In this document: positions 22,999 through 32,903 of the stretch, piece after piece
Layout of the letters: each line of letters starts with the position of its first letter
How positions within the stretch are numbered: position 1 is the first letter of the stretch
Assembly: GCA_947095585.1 (NCBI GenBank)
Contig: OX352763.1
Coordinates: 39,048,010-39,112,009, forward strand
Origin: Nephrocerus scutellatus
Taxonomy: Eukaryota; Arthropoda; Insecta; Diptera; Pipunculidae
Direction: 5' to 3'
DNA length: 64,000 nucleotides
Translations under genes and position numbers: made by a program
Notes under the pieces: model-generated
The model's database searches: none
Told to the model about the DNA's origin: nothing
What the model saw: only the letters and a program-made list of their open reading frames with translations

Positions 22999-24415
22999 GA
23001 CAGGCAAGGAAGAAAAACTCCCCTATCACTATATCGTTCTTCAAAACTGCAGTAATTTACTGTGAAACTAGATGCATTAGCTTTTAGAGCAAGTTCGATA
23101 ATCAGGAATAGGAAAATCATTTGATTTAATTGAGAAACTGGTCGCTTGTCATTTTTCTTTCCGCCTTGCTGGCAATTTTCTAAGTGTATCTATCTTAGTA
23201 GCACTTCCGTTCATGTTTCGATTGCACATCAGCTTGTTGATGATAAAGTGGACCAACTCCCAGAACGATTTCGTATTCCTATTTAAACAATGAATTGTAT
23301 AGCAGAGCAAATATATGTACGAGTATCGTTGCTACTCGTAGACCGAAATACAGCAAAATATGTGCACTCGAAGAACTCTGGAATCGTTTCTGTTCTTGTT
23401 GTTGTTGTTGTTGTTACAAGGATTAACACATTGTCCGCAACCAAAGGAATATACATGACTTACATGACATAACCCAAAGAGTTTAACTATTCTCGAATTT
23501 ATGCATAAGTCGAGAGCGTTCCAAAGTATAAGAGGAGGAATCTTGTTGAACCTAGCTGACTTGTGTTTGTGAGTATGTAGGGAAGTTCGCTGCGACGATT
23601 CATTAAATTTTACAGATTTTTGCATCCCTTCACCGATTGCCTAGCTCTCTGATGCTGATTTATTAGTAAGGAATTTTCTCTCGTTCGATGATGTCTTTCT
23701 TTCCTGTGACGAAAATTATTTAACAATGACAACGTTCATATAATTTCCAAGCTTATCATGGAATACTTGTAATATGGTATCATGGTGACAATAAGAGAAA
23801 ATGTGTATCAAAAATGGACAGAAAGCAACAATGAATTCATTTCAAATTCAACTGAAAAGGTTTCTAATACTCTCGAAAAAATTAAACCATCTCTGCCCAT
23901 TCAAAATGTACGTAAACCACAGCATTACGTAGACTCCATTCATTTCATTTGAATCAAAACTTAATCACTTAAGATGTAAATATTTTTTGCATTATTACGT
24001 ATTCCCGACATTTCCGGCAACTTCAGGTTTTTCCCTCATAATATCGAATGTGAAATTGACGGTTGCTGGATAAAACGAAAAGTAAGGAATCATGTTGAAC
24101 ATAATTTGTTATGTAAAATTTTGAATGTAGGATCCTTCGTTTTGTAGAGGGTAGATAATTGTGTAGGGAAAGTATAAGGATAACTATAACATATTTCCCT
24201 ATAATTCCCTATATATGTGTAAAGTGCAGTTTTGCTATATAAAAGGTAGTTCGCATAGGTAATAGGCTAGAGTTGGGTATATAATTAGCGCAGGCAACAA
24301 AGGGGTTGCCTACGGCACAACTTGGGACAAAGAAGATATCTCTGTGAGGCACTCATTTATTTAATTTAAGAACTAAATATAATACATATTACACAAATAA
24401 TCGTTACAACAGTCA
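22999..24415. other. Unassigned AT-rich DNA with a GTT microsatellite
   Basis: A run of about seven GTT/GTTGTT units lies at 23394-23418. No coding signature is convincing. Confidence 0.35.
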
Positions 24416-25013
24416 GTGCACGTAGCGATAGTACGATGTATAGATCATTACGAAGAGGAACAATTTTGCACTGCTAAATTTCAAGCAACAGCAATAAACA
24501 TAAGAACTGAGAAACACATATTATCAATCACAGCTGTCTATAGTCCACCAAGACATAAAATTAGTTCTGAACCATATAAGCAATTGATACTAAAACATCA
24601 AAATCAATTTATAATGGGTGGTGATTTCAATGCGAAGCATACGCATTGCGGATCGCAATTAATAACTACAAAACGTCGAGAACTTCATAGAGCAGCTCAG
24701 CAAACAGGATGTGAATTTATATCAACTGGTAAACCAACTTATTGGCCTAAGGATAGGGCTTAGTTACCTGGCCTCATCGACTTTTTTATAACAAAACAAA
24801 TTTCGAGGGGCTTGCTATAAATAGAAGAAGGATTAAATTTGAATTAGGATCAAAATAGTTCGTGGGCTGAGAGTAACATGGAAAAGGATGTGTTATTTTC
24901 TGAACACATGGTAAACATATTTCATCCCAATGAAATATCAACGCATGAAATGAGTGAGGAGGTCCCTCCAGTCACGCTAACTGAAATCGAAACTGTTATT
25001 CAAAAAGAGTTAC
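24416..25013 (+). mobile_element. jockey-type LINE endonuclease with internal deletion
   Basis: Plus frame 24416-24763 encodes the endonuclease half ITAVYSPPRHKISSEPYKQL, then FIMGGDFNAKHTHCGSQL (catalytic Asp and Asn) and FISTGKPTYWPKD; a stop precedes LIDFFI. After an internal deletion comes the linker SSWAESNMEKDVLFSEHMVN and PPVTLTEIETVIQKEL (24878-25010). Similar to Drosophila jockey-group elements and different from the J copies in this window. It ends where an inverted RTE 3' end starts. Confidence 0.7.
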
Positions 25014-25640
25014 ATCATCATGATATTTGGCTCTACAACCGGGGTCCAGTCCTGGCCTCCCGCAAAAAGTCTCTCCATCCAGTTTGGCATCGCTAAATTC
25101 TGGGCGTCCTGGTCTACGTCATCTTTTCAGCGTAGGTTTGTTCGGCCTCGCTGTCGTGTTCCATAAATCCTACCGCAAAGGACTTTCCGAGCAGCATCCT
25201 CTTCGCTAATGCGAGCTAGGTGTCCTTCCCACCGGAGTCCACCGAGCTTAATTCTCTTCACGATGTCAAGATCGCGGTAACGCTCGTAGATCTCATCATT
25301 ATAGAGTCTCCGGAATCGTCCTTCCTCACATACGGGGCCAAAAATTCTCCGTAAGACTTTTCTCTCGAACGCGGCTAAGTGTCTAATGTTATTGTACTGA
25401 ATGCCAGAATGCTTTTTGCTAAGCACCTAAGACTCGGATCCATATGTAAGTACTGGTATGAACATTGCCTTATATACCAGCAGCTTGGATGTTATGGTTG
25501 AGTTCCTGGATTTGAAGAGTCTTAACAGACTGTATAGTAGTAGATAGTAGGCTTTGTTGGCTTTAAGCAACCGTGCACGTATTTCTAGTTCCATGATGTT
25601 ATCTGCTGCTGCTACAGTTGACTCGAGAAAGTTAAAGGAT
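25014..25640 (-). mobile_element. RTE-type LINE C-terminus and 3' end (copy R6, distal piece)
   Basis: Minus strand: ELEIRARLLKANKAYY, SKLLVYKAMFIPVLTYG, then a clean 99-codon stretch (25426-25127) with HLAAFERKVLRRIFGPVCEE, YERYRDLDIVKRIKLGGLRW and LCGRIYGTRQRGR, ending with RLFAGGQDWTPVVEPN and an ATG-repeat tail at 25014. It continues the RTE piece at 26492-27075; the mariner relic between them interrupts this copy. Confidence 0.8.
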
Positions 25641-26491
25641 TGTACTAAATTCGCGCTTTACTATTTTAATTGCGCGACCAATGTTTGATCTTTGTTGCAG
25701 AATGTGTGCGAAAATTGCGTACGGATTTTGGAAGAAGAGAAGCCCCATCAGCTCCGTATGTTCGTTATCTTGTGAAAAAAGTGAAAGAAACTGGCATCCT
25801 CATCGATAAACCAAAGCGTGAAAAGCCAAAAACAGTGCGTACACCCGATAATATTGATGCTGTGGCAGTAAGTGTGCGTGAAGCGCCATCAACATCAATT
25901 CACCGTCGTTCTCAACAATTGAACATTTCGGAGACTTCATTGAGACGAATTTTGCATAAAGACCTTGGTATGACGCCATACAAAGTCAGTTCAGGTTCAG
26001 GAGTTGAAGCCAACTGACCATCCAATGCGTTTTCGCTTCGCTGAGTGGGCCTGCGATCGACTTACAGAAGATGCCGATTTTGCCAAAAAAAATCATCTTT
26101 TCGGATGAAGCTCATTTTGATCTTGGCGGGTATGTAAACAAGCAAAATTGTCGCATTTGGGGCACAGAAAACCCGCACGCATACATTGAAAAGCCGGTAC
26201 ACCCAAAACGAGTCACTGTTTGGTGCGGATTTTGGTCCAGAGGCATAATTGGGCCATTTTTCTTCGAAAATGAGCAAGGAGTGGCCGTTACAGTCAATGG
26301 CGATCGTTATCGGGCCATGTTGAACGAATTTTTGTTCACAAAAATTGAAGAGGAGGATATTGGCAACATTTGGTTTCAACAGGACGGCGCTACGTGCCAC
26401 ACACCCGAAGCTACACTCGATGTTTTGCGCCCTGTTTTTGAAGATTACCGGAAGGATTGTACTTTCAAATAAAAAAAGAAATTTGAGAAAA
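25641..26491 (+). mobile_element. DD41D (rosa-group) mariner relic, 3'-deleted
   Basis: Plus coding in two frames: N-terminal helix-turn-helix part KLRTDFGRREAPSAPYVRYL, TVRTPDNIDAVAVSVREAPS, SETSLRRILHKDLGMTPYKV (25690-25990), then the catalytic part KIIFSDEAHFDLGGYVNKQN (first Asp), VHPKRVTVWCGFWSRGIIGP and NIWFQQDGATCHTPEATLD (second Asp) to 26460. The sequence with the third Asp is deleted. It is clearly related to the intact element at 41583-42886 but a different subfamily. It sits inside RTE copy R6. Inactive. Confidence 0.8.
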
Positions 26492-27075
26492 TATTCAGTT
26501 GTTTTTTTTTATAGCATTTTCAAAAGTTATTTGGCGGACTTTGTTTTGCTCTCATTTATGTGCAACCCCAGATTTCGTGCCGCCTGCTCGATCTGGATGA
26601 AAGCTTCCTGTACAGCTCTTGGGTTCTACCAGCAATGTCAATATCGTCTGTAAAAGCTAGTATTTGAATGGACTTATAGAGGATTGTTCCTGTCGCCGTT
26701 AAATCAGAGTCTCGGATCACTTTCTCCAAAGCCAGGTTGAAGAGGACGCAAGCCAGTCTATCCCATTTTAGGAGCCCGTTATATATAATTCAACATCTAT
26801 AACGGGCTCCGACAAGGCTCTATAGTGATCCGGATACTTTTACTTGGCTTATAATATTGGTCATCGTCAACCTACATAGTCGTGTCAGTTTATTTGATAA
26901 GCCGAATTCGCTCATGGCTTTAAAAAGTTCTACTCTGGCTATGCTATCATAGGCGCCTAAAAGTCTATAAAAAGATGGCATAGTGAGTTTTGAAACTCTG
27001 GACATTTTTCCATCACTTGCATAAGTGTGTAAATCTGATCAGTTATTGATTTGCCTGCGATGAAGCCAAACGCCA
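26492..27075 (-). mobile_element. RTE-type LINE RT domain (copy R6, proximal piece)
   Basis: Minus: FGFIAGKSITDQIYTLMQVM, HLFIDF (motif A region), SIARVELFKAMSEFGLSNKL then TRLCRLTMTNIISQVKVSGS, and after damage AVQEAFIQIEQAARNLGLHI with NESKTK. The GLRQGD block is destroyed and a 13-bp perfect inverted repeat (26771-26783 and 26798-26810) sits there. First part of the copy interrupted by the mariner. Confidence 0.75.
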
Positions 27076-27084
27076 ATTTTACGA

Positions 27085-27335
27085 ACAAAAATATTCAACA
27101 TATCCCGATTACCATATCAAGAAGAGAACTCAAATACAGCAAAGTATCTCGGAATGAACTTAGATGCAAAACTAAGATGGAAGGAGTATGTAAAAAAGAA
27201 AAGTGAAGAACTTATCATCAAACTCAGAAAACTATATTGGCTTATTGGTAACATATCATGCCTGTCTATTCAAAATAAATTACAACTATATAAACAAATG
27301 CTAAGACCCGTATAGACATACGGAATTAAGCTGCA
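27085..27335 (+). mobile_element. jockey-type RT fragment (first duplicate copy)
   Basis: Plus strand encodes AKYLGMNLDAKLRWKEYVKK, KSEELIIKLRKLYWLIGNIS and LQLYKQMLRPV with a stop before TYGI, the standard post-palm segment of jockey-group RTs (KYLGMxLDxKLRWKEH). The same stretch recurs at 28039-28287. Confidence 0.7.
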
Positions 27336-27956
27336 CGCGGCATGCGTCAAGCGTGTGATATCAAAATTTGGCCCCTGACATTGAGCCGCTCACAAAATTT
27401 CAGCGCTCTAGGTCGTGCGAAAGGTGGTTAAAAAAAACCTTAAAAAACGAGAAAATGGCGCGATTTCAAAGCATCACACACGCCACACGCAAAACGTGAT
27501 ATGCGTCATACGTAGAATATAAAAAATGTTATTTTGGACTAAGATACTAACAACGTTTAAACTCTCTAGGTCTCAAAAGGACCTTTTTTGCGAAAAAAAA
27601 ATTCAACTCATCACACGAGCCACACGCGATACGAGACACGCTACACGCGTCATACGCGGAATATAATAAATTATATTTTAGACACTTACAAAAATTTCAG
27701 TTCTCTAGGTGGTTAAAAACGACACCAACAAAGTCGAAAAAAAACTTTCAATCCATCACACGCGCCACACGCATCATACGCGGAATATAAGAAATGTTTT
27801 TTTGGACTTAGACTCTTTCAAAATTTCAACTCTTTAGGTTGTGTGTAATGTGGTTAAGAAGGACCCCAAAATTATCGAAAATACAGACAAAAATGGGTCA
27901 AGTCAGTCTAAATAAAAGTTTTAAACAAATTTTCTGTGAGCTAGTGTTTTAAATTT
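27336..27956. repeat. Diverged ~145-bp tandem units ('cacacgcgtcatacgcgg')
   Basis: Four diverged units, each with 'atcacacgcgccacacgc', 'gtcatacgcggaatataa', a run like 'ttttggacttagac', 'aaaatttcaactctctaggt' and 'ggttaaaaa'. Repeated again at 28288-28908 as part of the duplication, and a single unit occurs at 47626-47790, so the unit is dispersed. No coding capacity. Confidence 0.75.
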
Positions 27957-28038
27957 TTTCATCCATCACTTGCATAAGTGTGTAAATCTGATCAGTTATT
28001 GATTTGCCTGCGATGAAGCCAAACGCCAATTTTACGAA

Positions 28039-28287
28039 CAAAAATATTCAACATATCCCGATTACCATATCAAGAAGAGAACTCAAATACAGCAAAGTAT
28101 CTCGGAATGAACTTAGATGCAAAACTAAGATGGAAGGAGTATGTAAAAAAGAAAAGTGAAGAACTTATCATCAAACTCAGAACACTATATTGGCTTATTG
28201 GTAACATATCATGCCTGTCTATTCATAATAAATTACAACTATATAAACAAATGCTAAGACCCGTATAGACATACGGAATTAAGCTGC
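28039..28287 (+). mobile_element. jockey-type RT fragment (second duplicate copy)
   Basis: Near-identical to 27085-27335, differing by two or three bases; the same in-frame stop (cccgtatag) is shared, so the stop predates the duplication. Confidence 0.7.
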
Positions 28288-28908
28288 ACGCGGCATGCGT
28301 CAAGCGTGTGATATCAAAATTTGGCCCCTGACATTGAGCCGCTCACAAAATTTCAGCGCTCTAGGTCGTGCGAAAGGTGGTTAAAAAAAACCTCAAAAAA
28401 CGAGAAAATGGCGCGATTTCAAAGCATCACACACGCCACACGCAAAACGTGATATGCTTCATACGTAGAATATAAAAAATGTTATTTTGGCCTAAGATAC
28501 TTACAACGTTTAAACTCTCTAGGTCTCAAAAGGACCTTTTTTGCGAAAAAAAAATTCAACACATCACACGAGCCACACGCGATACGAGACACGCTACACG
28601 CGTCATACGCGGAATATAATAAATTATATTTTAGACACTTACAAAAATTTCAGTTCTCTAGGTGGTTAAAAACGACACCAACAAAGTCGAAAAAAAACTT
28701 TCAATCCATCACACGCGCCACACGCATCATACGCGGAATATAAGAAATGTTTTTTTGGACTTAGACTCTTTCAAAATTTCAACTCTTTAGGTTGTGTGTA
28801 ATTTGGTAAGAAGGACCCCAAAATTATCGAAAATACAGACAAAAATGGGTCAAGTCAGTCTAAATAAAAGTTTTAAACAAATTTTCTGTGAGCTAGTGTT
28901 TTAAATTC

Positions 28909-28992
28909 CTTCGGATCATCATGATGTGGAAATTCATAGCTTTGCAGAGCATTCCACATACGTGTTTTACGAATGCAGAAAGACAATTTCTG
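28909..28992 (-). mobile_element. Jockey C-terminal scrap (copy J7)
   Basis: Minus strand of 'ttcggatcatcatgatgtgg', 'attcatagctttgcagagca' and 'ttccacatacgtgttttacg' corresponds to the MWNALPSSVFPHHYDP region of the Jockey tail. About 80 bp. Confidence 0.5.
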
Positions 28993-30537
28993 TCATTGAA
29001 TCAAGCAGCGGTTCAAAATCATTAAGTGTTGAAACCGTCTCAAGATTTGGGTTGCTGTAGATAAATCGGAAGTGTATGTTTAGCTCTTGTATCTTTACTT
29101 TCAGCCAAATGAAATTAAATTCCAGCTGGAAACATTGGATGAATGGTGATACAATGTCATTGACCCTACACGGTTGAAACGTTGGCTGCTTGTAGTAAGG
29201 TAAGGCAGCAAGGTAACAATAGTCATTATTTTCGCAAATTCTCATTCCGCCGTCCGTCTTCCGTGTGCAATAAAACAATAAAAAAAGACGAGTAGTGCAA
29301 TATTTGCACAATGCACTCCTTTAACAAGTGTGACGGACAGTCGATCAGAGAAGAACAAGTAGTCGAAATCGAGCAGTCATCGCAGACGATCGTCCGCACG
29401 CGAGCTTATTTCTTTCATATATATTGTCACTTTTGTTACTTTTTATCTTTTTCAATAAATACTTCTCATATTTACGTCATACAAGTCTTTCCCATCGGTA
29501 CTAGCATTATCCTTACTAAACAGAGGAAAACGCTTTTCTCAGCGGGTAGCTTTGGATTATACCTTTCCCCCATTTGACTTCGGAGTATTAACCAGTCTAA
29601 CCACACCAGAATAATATAACGCATGGTGGCAGATTTCGAAAATTGTTCCCAATCCATAGAATAGTAAGCAATGTGAGTCTGACCCTCTACGCGTAAATAT
29701 ATTTCCCTAAAACAATACTACAGTTCTAATGGAAAAGGTATAGTCTACTCAAGGCTCATAAAATGTTTTCTCTTCAAAAAGCCCCAATGCATCATTTAAG
29801 GCATTTCTATTTACGAGTACGTTTGTATGAGAATGTTGTCCTCTTGCCACAGGAAATAATTTACCTGCTGGTTGTTTTAGTGGCATTCAGAGTAAAATGC
29901 TTAAATACCCATTTCCTACACTCGACCTAAATGCCTGAACCCCGAAGCACAGAGCCAGACTGAAGAAGTCTCAAGATTGTGTTCAAGTTTCGGAAGTTCA
30001 CGTTAAATACGAAGGAGTTCTCAGCGAACATGCCTTGACATGGATTTCACATGGGATCCATCAAAACTAATCATGCTTCTACTTTGAGAAATGTTGTCGA
30101 CATGCGACATTGTCATTGATGTGAGGATTTCGACGAACGACGACGATGTTTTTGTCCGTAATCTGGGTGAACTAAGATGACGGCAGCAGTAGTTGGTAAT
30201 GTGTTGAAAGGAAAATCTGTTTTTAACACAAGAACGAACGAGGGTCGACGTGTACTATCATCGTGTGAAACCAACGTGCGTCAGAAAATATTACCAATTT
30301 CATCAAATTGAGATCGATAAGATAAAGTGCTTTTAGTGACCTTCCTGTTTCTATTATTTTGCTCCAACTTGGAAGTATTAGAGCACCACTCATCATCATC
30401 ATTTAAAATAAAGAATTTATTAATTGGAATAATACATTTGCAATAGGTATGTTAATCGTTTCTCATCATGCGAGTATTTTCTTTACTAAAAGAAATTTTG
30501 AAAAAATCCATAATGCTCCTGCGTGCTTGCAGTGTTA
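28993..30537. other. Unassigned DNA, possibly with a weak LTR-like stretch at 29260-29635
   Basis: 29260-29635 has AATAAA signals (29267 and 29453) and ends with 'taatataacgcatggtggcag', a tggtggcag motif reminiscent of primer-binding-site regions in insect LTR elements, but no gag follows. A minus-strand 114-codon frame (28967-29311) has no family I recognise. The remaining sequence to 30537 shows nothing. Confidence 0.25.
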
Positions 30538-30762
30538 CTAGCGAATCCTCTCAGTTGTCATGTTCCAAATACATGACTTGTAGAATTCCATTAAGGGAAA
30601 ACAATTTAGCATTGCCTGGGGGTTCGCATCAAGGCATTGTACTACATGTCCTGATATCTCCTGACAGGGTATTGTTTTCAGAGAACGTAAAACCTTTGAT
30701 GTCTTCTCGTAAAGCTCGTCAAATTCCTCAATGCCTCTATTAAAGATACTTTTTGTTAGCAT
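30538..30762 (-). pseudogene. CHCH (twin CX9C) domain reading frame, MIC19/CHCHD3-like, partial
   Basis: A 74-codon minus frame contains two CX9C motifs separated by ten residues: CQEISGHVVQC and CFPLMEFYKSC with LDANPQAMLN between, preceded by a helical stretch EEFDELYEKTSKVLRSL. The family is small mitochondrial intermembrane-space proteins imported by MIA40; the spacing CX9C-X10-CX9C equals that of MIC19/MIC25 of the MICOS complex. An in-frame stop (TGA) directly precedes the ATG, so this would be a last exon (an AG lies in aacaaaaag near 30750) or a fragment. A possible upstream exon with donor gtaaat ends near 30820. It ends TAG at 30538. Host gene or host-gene relic; functional status is unknown. 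Confidence 0.5.
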
Positions 30763-31044
30763 TCAAATCTTGTTATTCTAAAAAAATAATTAAGAGATAT
30801 ATTCTAAATTTACAGATCTTTCTTCTCTGCATTTTCGTATGTGCCGACCTCTGCTTGGACATTCTTAGTAATTACTGAATTGATTGGAAAGATTCTCATG
30901 GTTAGGACGTAGCGAATATTTATACTTAAATTTAGGAACTTTTTTTTTTTATAAAATTGTCAAAATAAAAATGAATAATTAAGCGACATTTACTGTGAAG
31001 CCTGCTGCTGCAAAATTTTAATCTGAGTCGAACAGTTGTTGTTT
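30763..31044. other. Spacer between CHCH frame and Jockey tail
   Basis: Contains possible intron/exon remains upstream of the CHCH frame on minus (NVQAEVGTYENAEKKDL, about 30820-30870) that cannot be verified by reading alone. Confidence 0.3.
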
Positions 31045-31499
31045 GGGTGACTTTTTTTATAATTCACGCACGCTTAAAGGGGTTCGCACCCTTATAATGC
31101 TCGGCTATATGCTTGCCACAGCGTGGGCGTTAAGGAAAAGGTGGAGAAAAGAGGAGATGTCTATGAGCTTGTGTTTTGAATGCCTGTGGATCATAGTTAT
31201 GGGGGAAGACAGAGCTTGGCAGAGCATTCCGCATACATATTTTACGGCTGAAGAACGAATCCCTGAATTTAACTGTACGTCCGTAGATGGGCTTGAGGGT
31301 AAACTGATGAGCATTGAAAGCGCCATGAGTATTGTGGTTGAATTCAAGGAGGGGTGACATACAGGTGGCTATTTCTCTTGAGCACCGTTGGTGGAAGAAA
31401 CGATAAAATAGTGACAAGCAAGAGACGTTCCTGCGGTGTTCAAGCGCTATATTGCATCACCGATAAGTTTTATCTCGCGATTTTGTATTCTATCTAGCT
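31045..31499 (-). mobile_element. Jockey ORF2 C-terminus and 3' end (copy J3, distal piece)
   Basis: Minus strand: LDRIQN, SLFYRFFHQRCSREIATCMS, EFNHNTHGAFNAHQFTLKPI, then RDSFFSRKICMRNALPSSVF and PHNYDPQAFK, ending at an A-rich tail (T-run on plus, 31050-31060). It continues the Jockey piece ending at 32359 after loss of about 35 bases and gain of the Ack-bearing segment. Confidence 0.8.
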
Positions 31500-32358
31500 G
31501 ATGCAATGATGGAATCCTTGAGGCACTCAAGCAGTGAACGCAAATGTGCCAGTTCAGTGACCAACATCAGCGATTCCGTGGCCAAGACAATACCATATAG
31601 GCGCACAATGTTTTTATGTTCGATTGAGTGCATAATAGCCGCCTCCTTCAGGTATTCCATCGGATTCGATTGCATGCGTTCGCGACACAAACATTTGATT
31701 GCAACTTGAATCCGCAATAAGACAAAAATTTTAGTATTTGGAGAGAAAAAATTCAACACAGCAACACAAATTCAGCACAACTAACTCTCTCGGTGCCGTT
31801 TGTCCAAACACCCTGCAGAACGATCCCAAATTCACCGGTGCCCAGTTGTTTGTTGACGCAAATCGCATCGGCCGGGATAATGTGCTTGTTGTTTGGCACC
31901 TTATTTGGCGAATTGGCAGTCGTGACCGATGACGATTAGGTACTGGTGTGCCGCCGTCCTCCCGCTTAATGATTGTCGTTGGCGCTTGTAGCAGTCGTTT
32001 TATTTTACTCAGATACCCGTGCGTTGGTGGTTCGGGTGTACGCAAGATATTATTACCAGATGGATGGATGATAAACAATGCATGCGATACTCACTTTATC
32101 GAATTATAATAGTGCTGCAATTCGGATTCAGTTAGAAATTCATATAAATCGATTTGTCCTGGTTCTGTGGAAGGAAACAAAGATGAGGGGTTAAGATCAA
32201 GAAGACAATGTGGATGAAAGGGGAATGGCGCCTCTTAAGAATGTATTTTCAATTATATCACTATTTGTGTTAAATGTAAAATTGTACATCCGAATAGCGC
32301 ATAACTGAAACCCGTACGTACAGTGTTTCAACTCAGAGCGAGTTTAATGCACTGTCTG
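31500..32358 (-). pseudogene. Ack: Ack (activated Cdc42-associated kinase) gene fragment with introns, inside Jockey
   Basis: Minus strand, three exon pieces. 32164-32095: IDLYEFLTESELQHYYNSIK, bounded by acceptor ttccttccacag and donor GTGAGT, the N-terminal SAM-like start of Ack. About 32020-31786: YLSKIKRLLQAPTT, then after a frameshift KVPNNKHIIPADA, VNKQLGTGEFGIVLQGVWTN (glycine loop), donor GTTAGT. 31711-31505: QVAIKCLCRERMQSNP (VAIK Lys), MEYLKEAAIMHSIEHKNIVR (helix C Glu), LMLVTELAHLRSLLECLKDS. The 74-bp intron between the last two has acceptor GG instead of AG, and the exon(s) between the SAM start and YLSKIKR are missing. The catalytic loop (HRD) and DFG are absent. In flies Ack is a cytoplasmic tyrosine kinase linked to Cdc42 signalling. 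The identification rests on recognised motifs; this copy cannot encode a kinase. Confidence 0.75.
31505..31711 (-). pseudogene. Ack: Ack kinase N-lobe exon (VAIK to hinge)
   Basis: 207 bp of uninterrupted frame from IQVAIKC to LLECLKDS. The nucleotide pair before it on minus is GG where an intron acceptor AG is expected after the pyrimidine-rich 'ttttgtcttattgc'. No donor GT follows CLKDS; the sequence passes into Jockey within 15 bases. Codon-level preservation (no stops) suggests recent separation from a functional gene. Confidence 0.7.
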
Positions 32359-32903
32359 ACTCAAGTTTAGGATGAAAAAAAGCCTTGTAGATAGTATCCA
32401 GATCAAAGGGAGTGAAATATTTCTTGCACCGGGCTAGAAAACCTAAATATTTCGCAGAGTTTTTGACGACGGTAAATATGTTGTCATTCCAACGAAGCTT
32501 GTCGTTAACGCACATACCGAGAATTACGAGAGTGAATTGGATTAGAAGTCACAGATAAGAGATCATTAATTAAAATGAGGAAGAGTGTCGGGAACAAAAC
32601 AGAGCCTTGGGGAGCGCCAGCATTTAAGTAATGTACTCTAGACTTGAAACCGTCCAATACAACTTGAATTTAGCGGTCGAAAAGACAGCTTCTAATCAAG
32701 TGAAGAAGTTTATCATCGACGCATTTAAGCGCGCATTTTGGACAAAAGAGCTTGATGCCAAACTCTGTCAAATGCCTTTGAAATATCGAGTGCAACAGCT
32801 TTGCTTTCCCCAAATTGATGTAAGGACCAGTTCCACTGTTCGGTAAGATATACCATCAAATCACCACTAGATCGTTGCCCACGAATTTCGTTGGTTTCGA
32901 GAT
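32359..32903 (-). mobile_element. Jockey ORF2 RT middle (copy J3, central piece)
   Basis: Minus: GDLMVYLTEQWN, ESKAVALDISKAFDRVWHQA (motif A), KSRVHYLNAGAPQGSVL (motif B), LILINDLLSVTSNPIHS, then a deletion that removes the FADD block, then NDKLRWNDNIFTVVKNSAKY, LGFLARCKKYFTPFDLDTIY and FHPKLE. Frame breaks present. Bounded above by the LOA insertion and below by the Ack segment. Confidence 0.8.

Larger units (their letters stand above)
27007..28908. repeat. Tandem duplication of a 953-bp segment
   Basis: 27007-27956 is repeated at 27961-28908 with about ten differences by eye (for example aaaactatatt versus aacactatatt, attcaaaat versus attcataat, gcgtcatacg versus cttcatacg). Each copy has three parts: 65 bp of RTE RT (minus), about 250 bp of jockey RT (plus) and a series of roughly 145-bp CACACGC units. 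The offset is 954 at the start and 952 at the end. Either a recent tandem duplication or an assembly artefact. Confidence 0.9.

Noticed and set aside
28967..29311. 114-codon host gene on minus
   Set aside because: No recognisable domain, no splice-site or promoter support; composition compatible with chance.
31500..32358. Functional kinase gene
   Set aside because: Acceptor mutated, frame broken, SAM exon missing, no HRD/DFG exons, and Jockey sequence on both sides.
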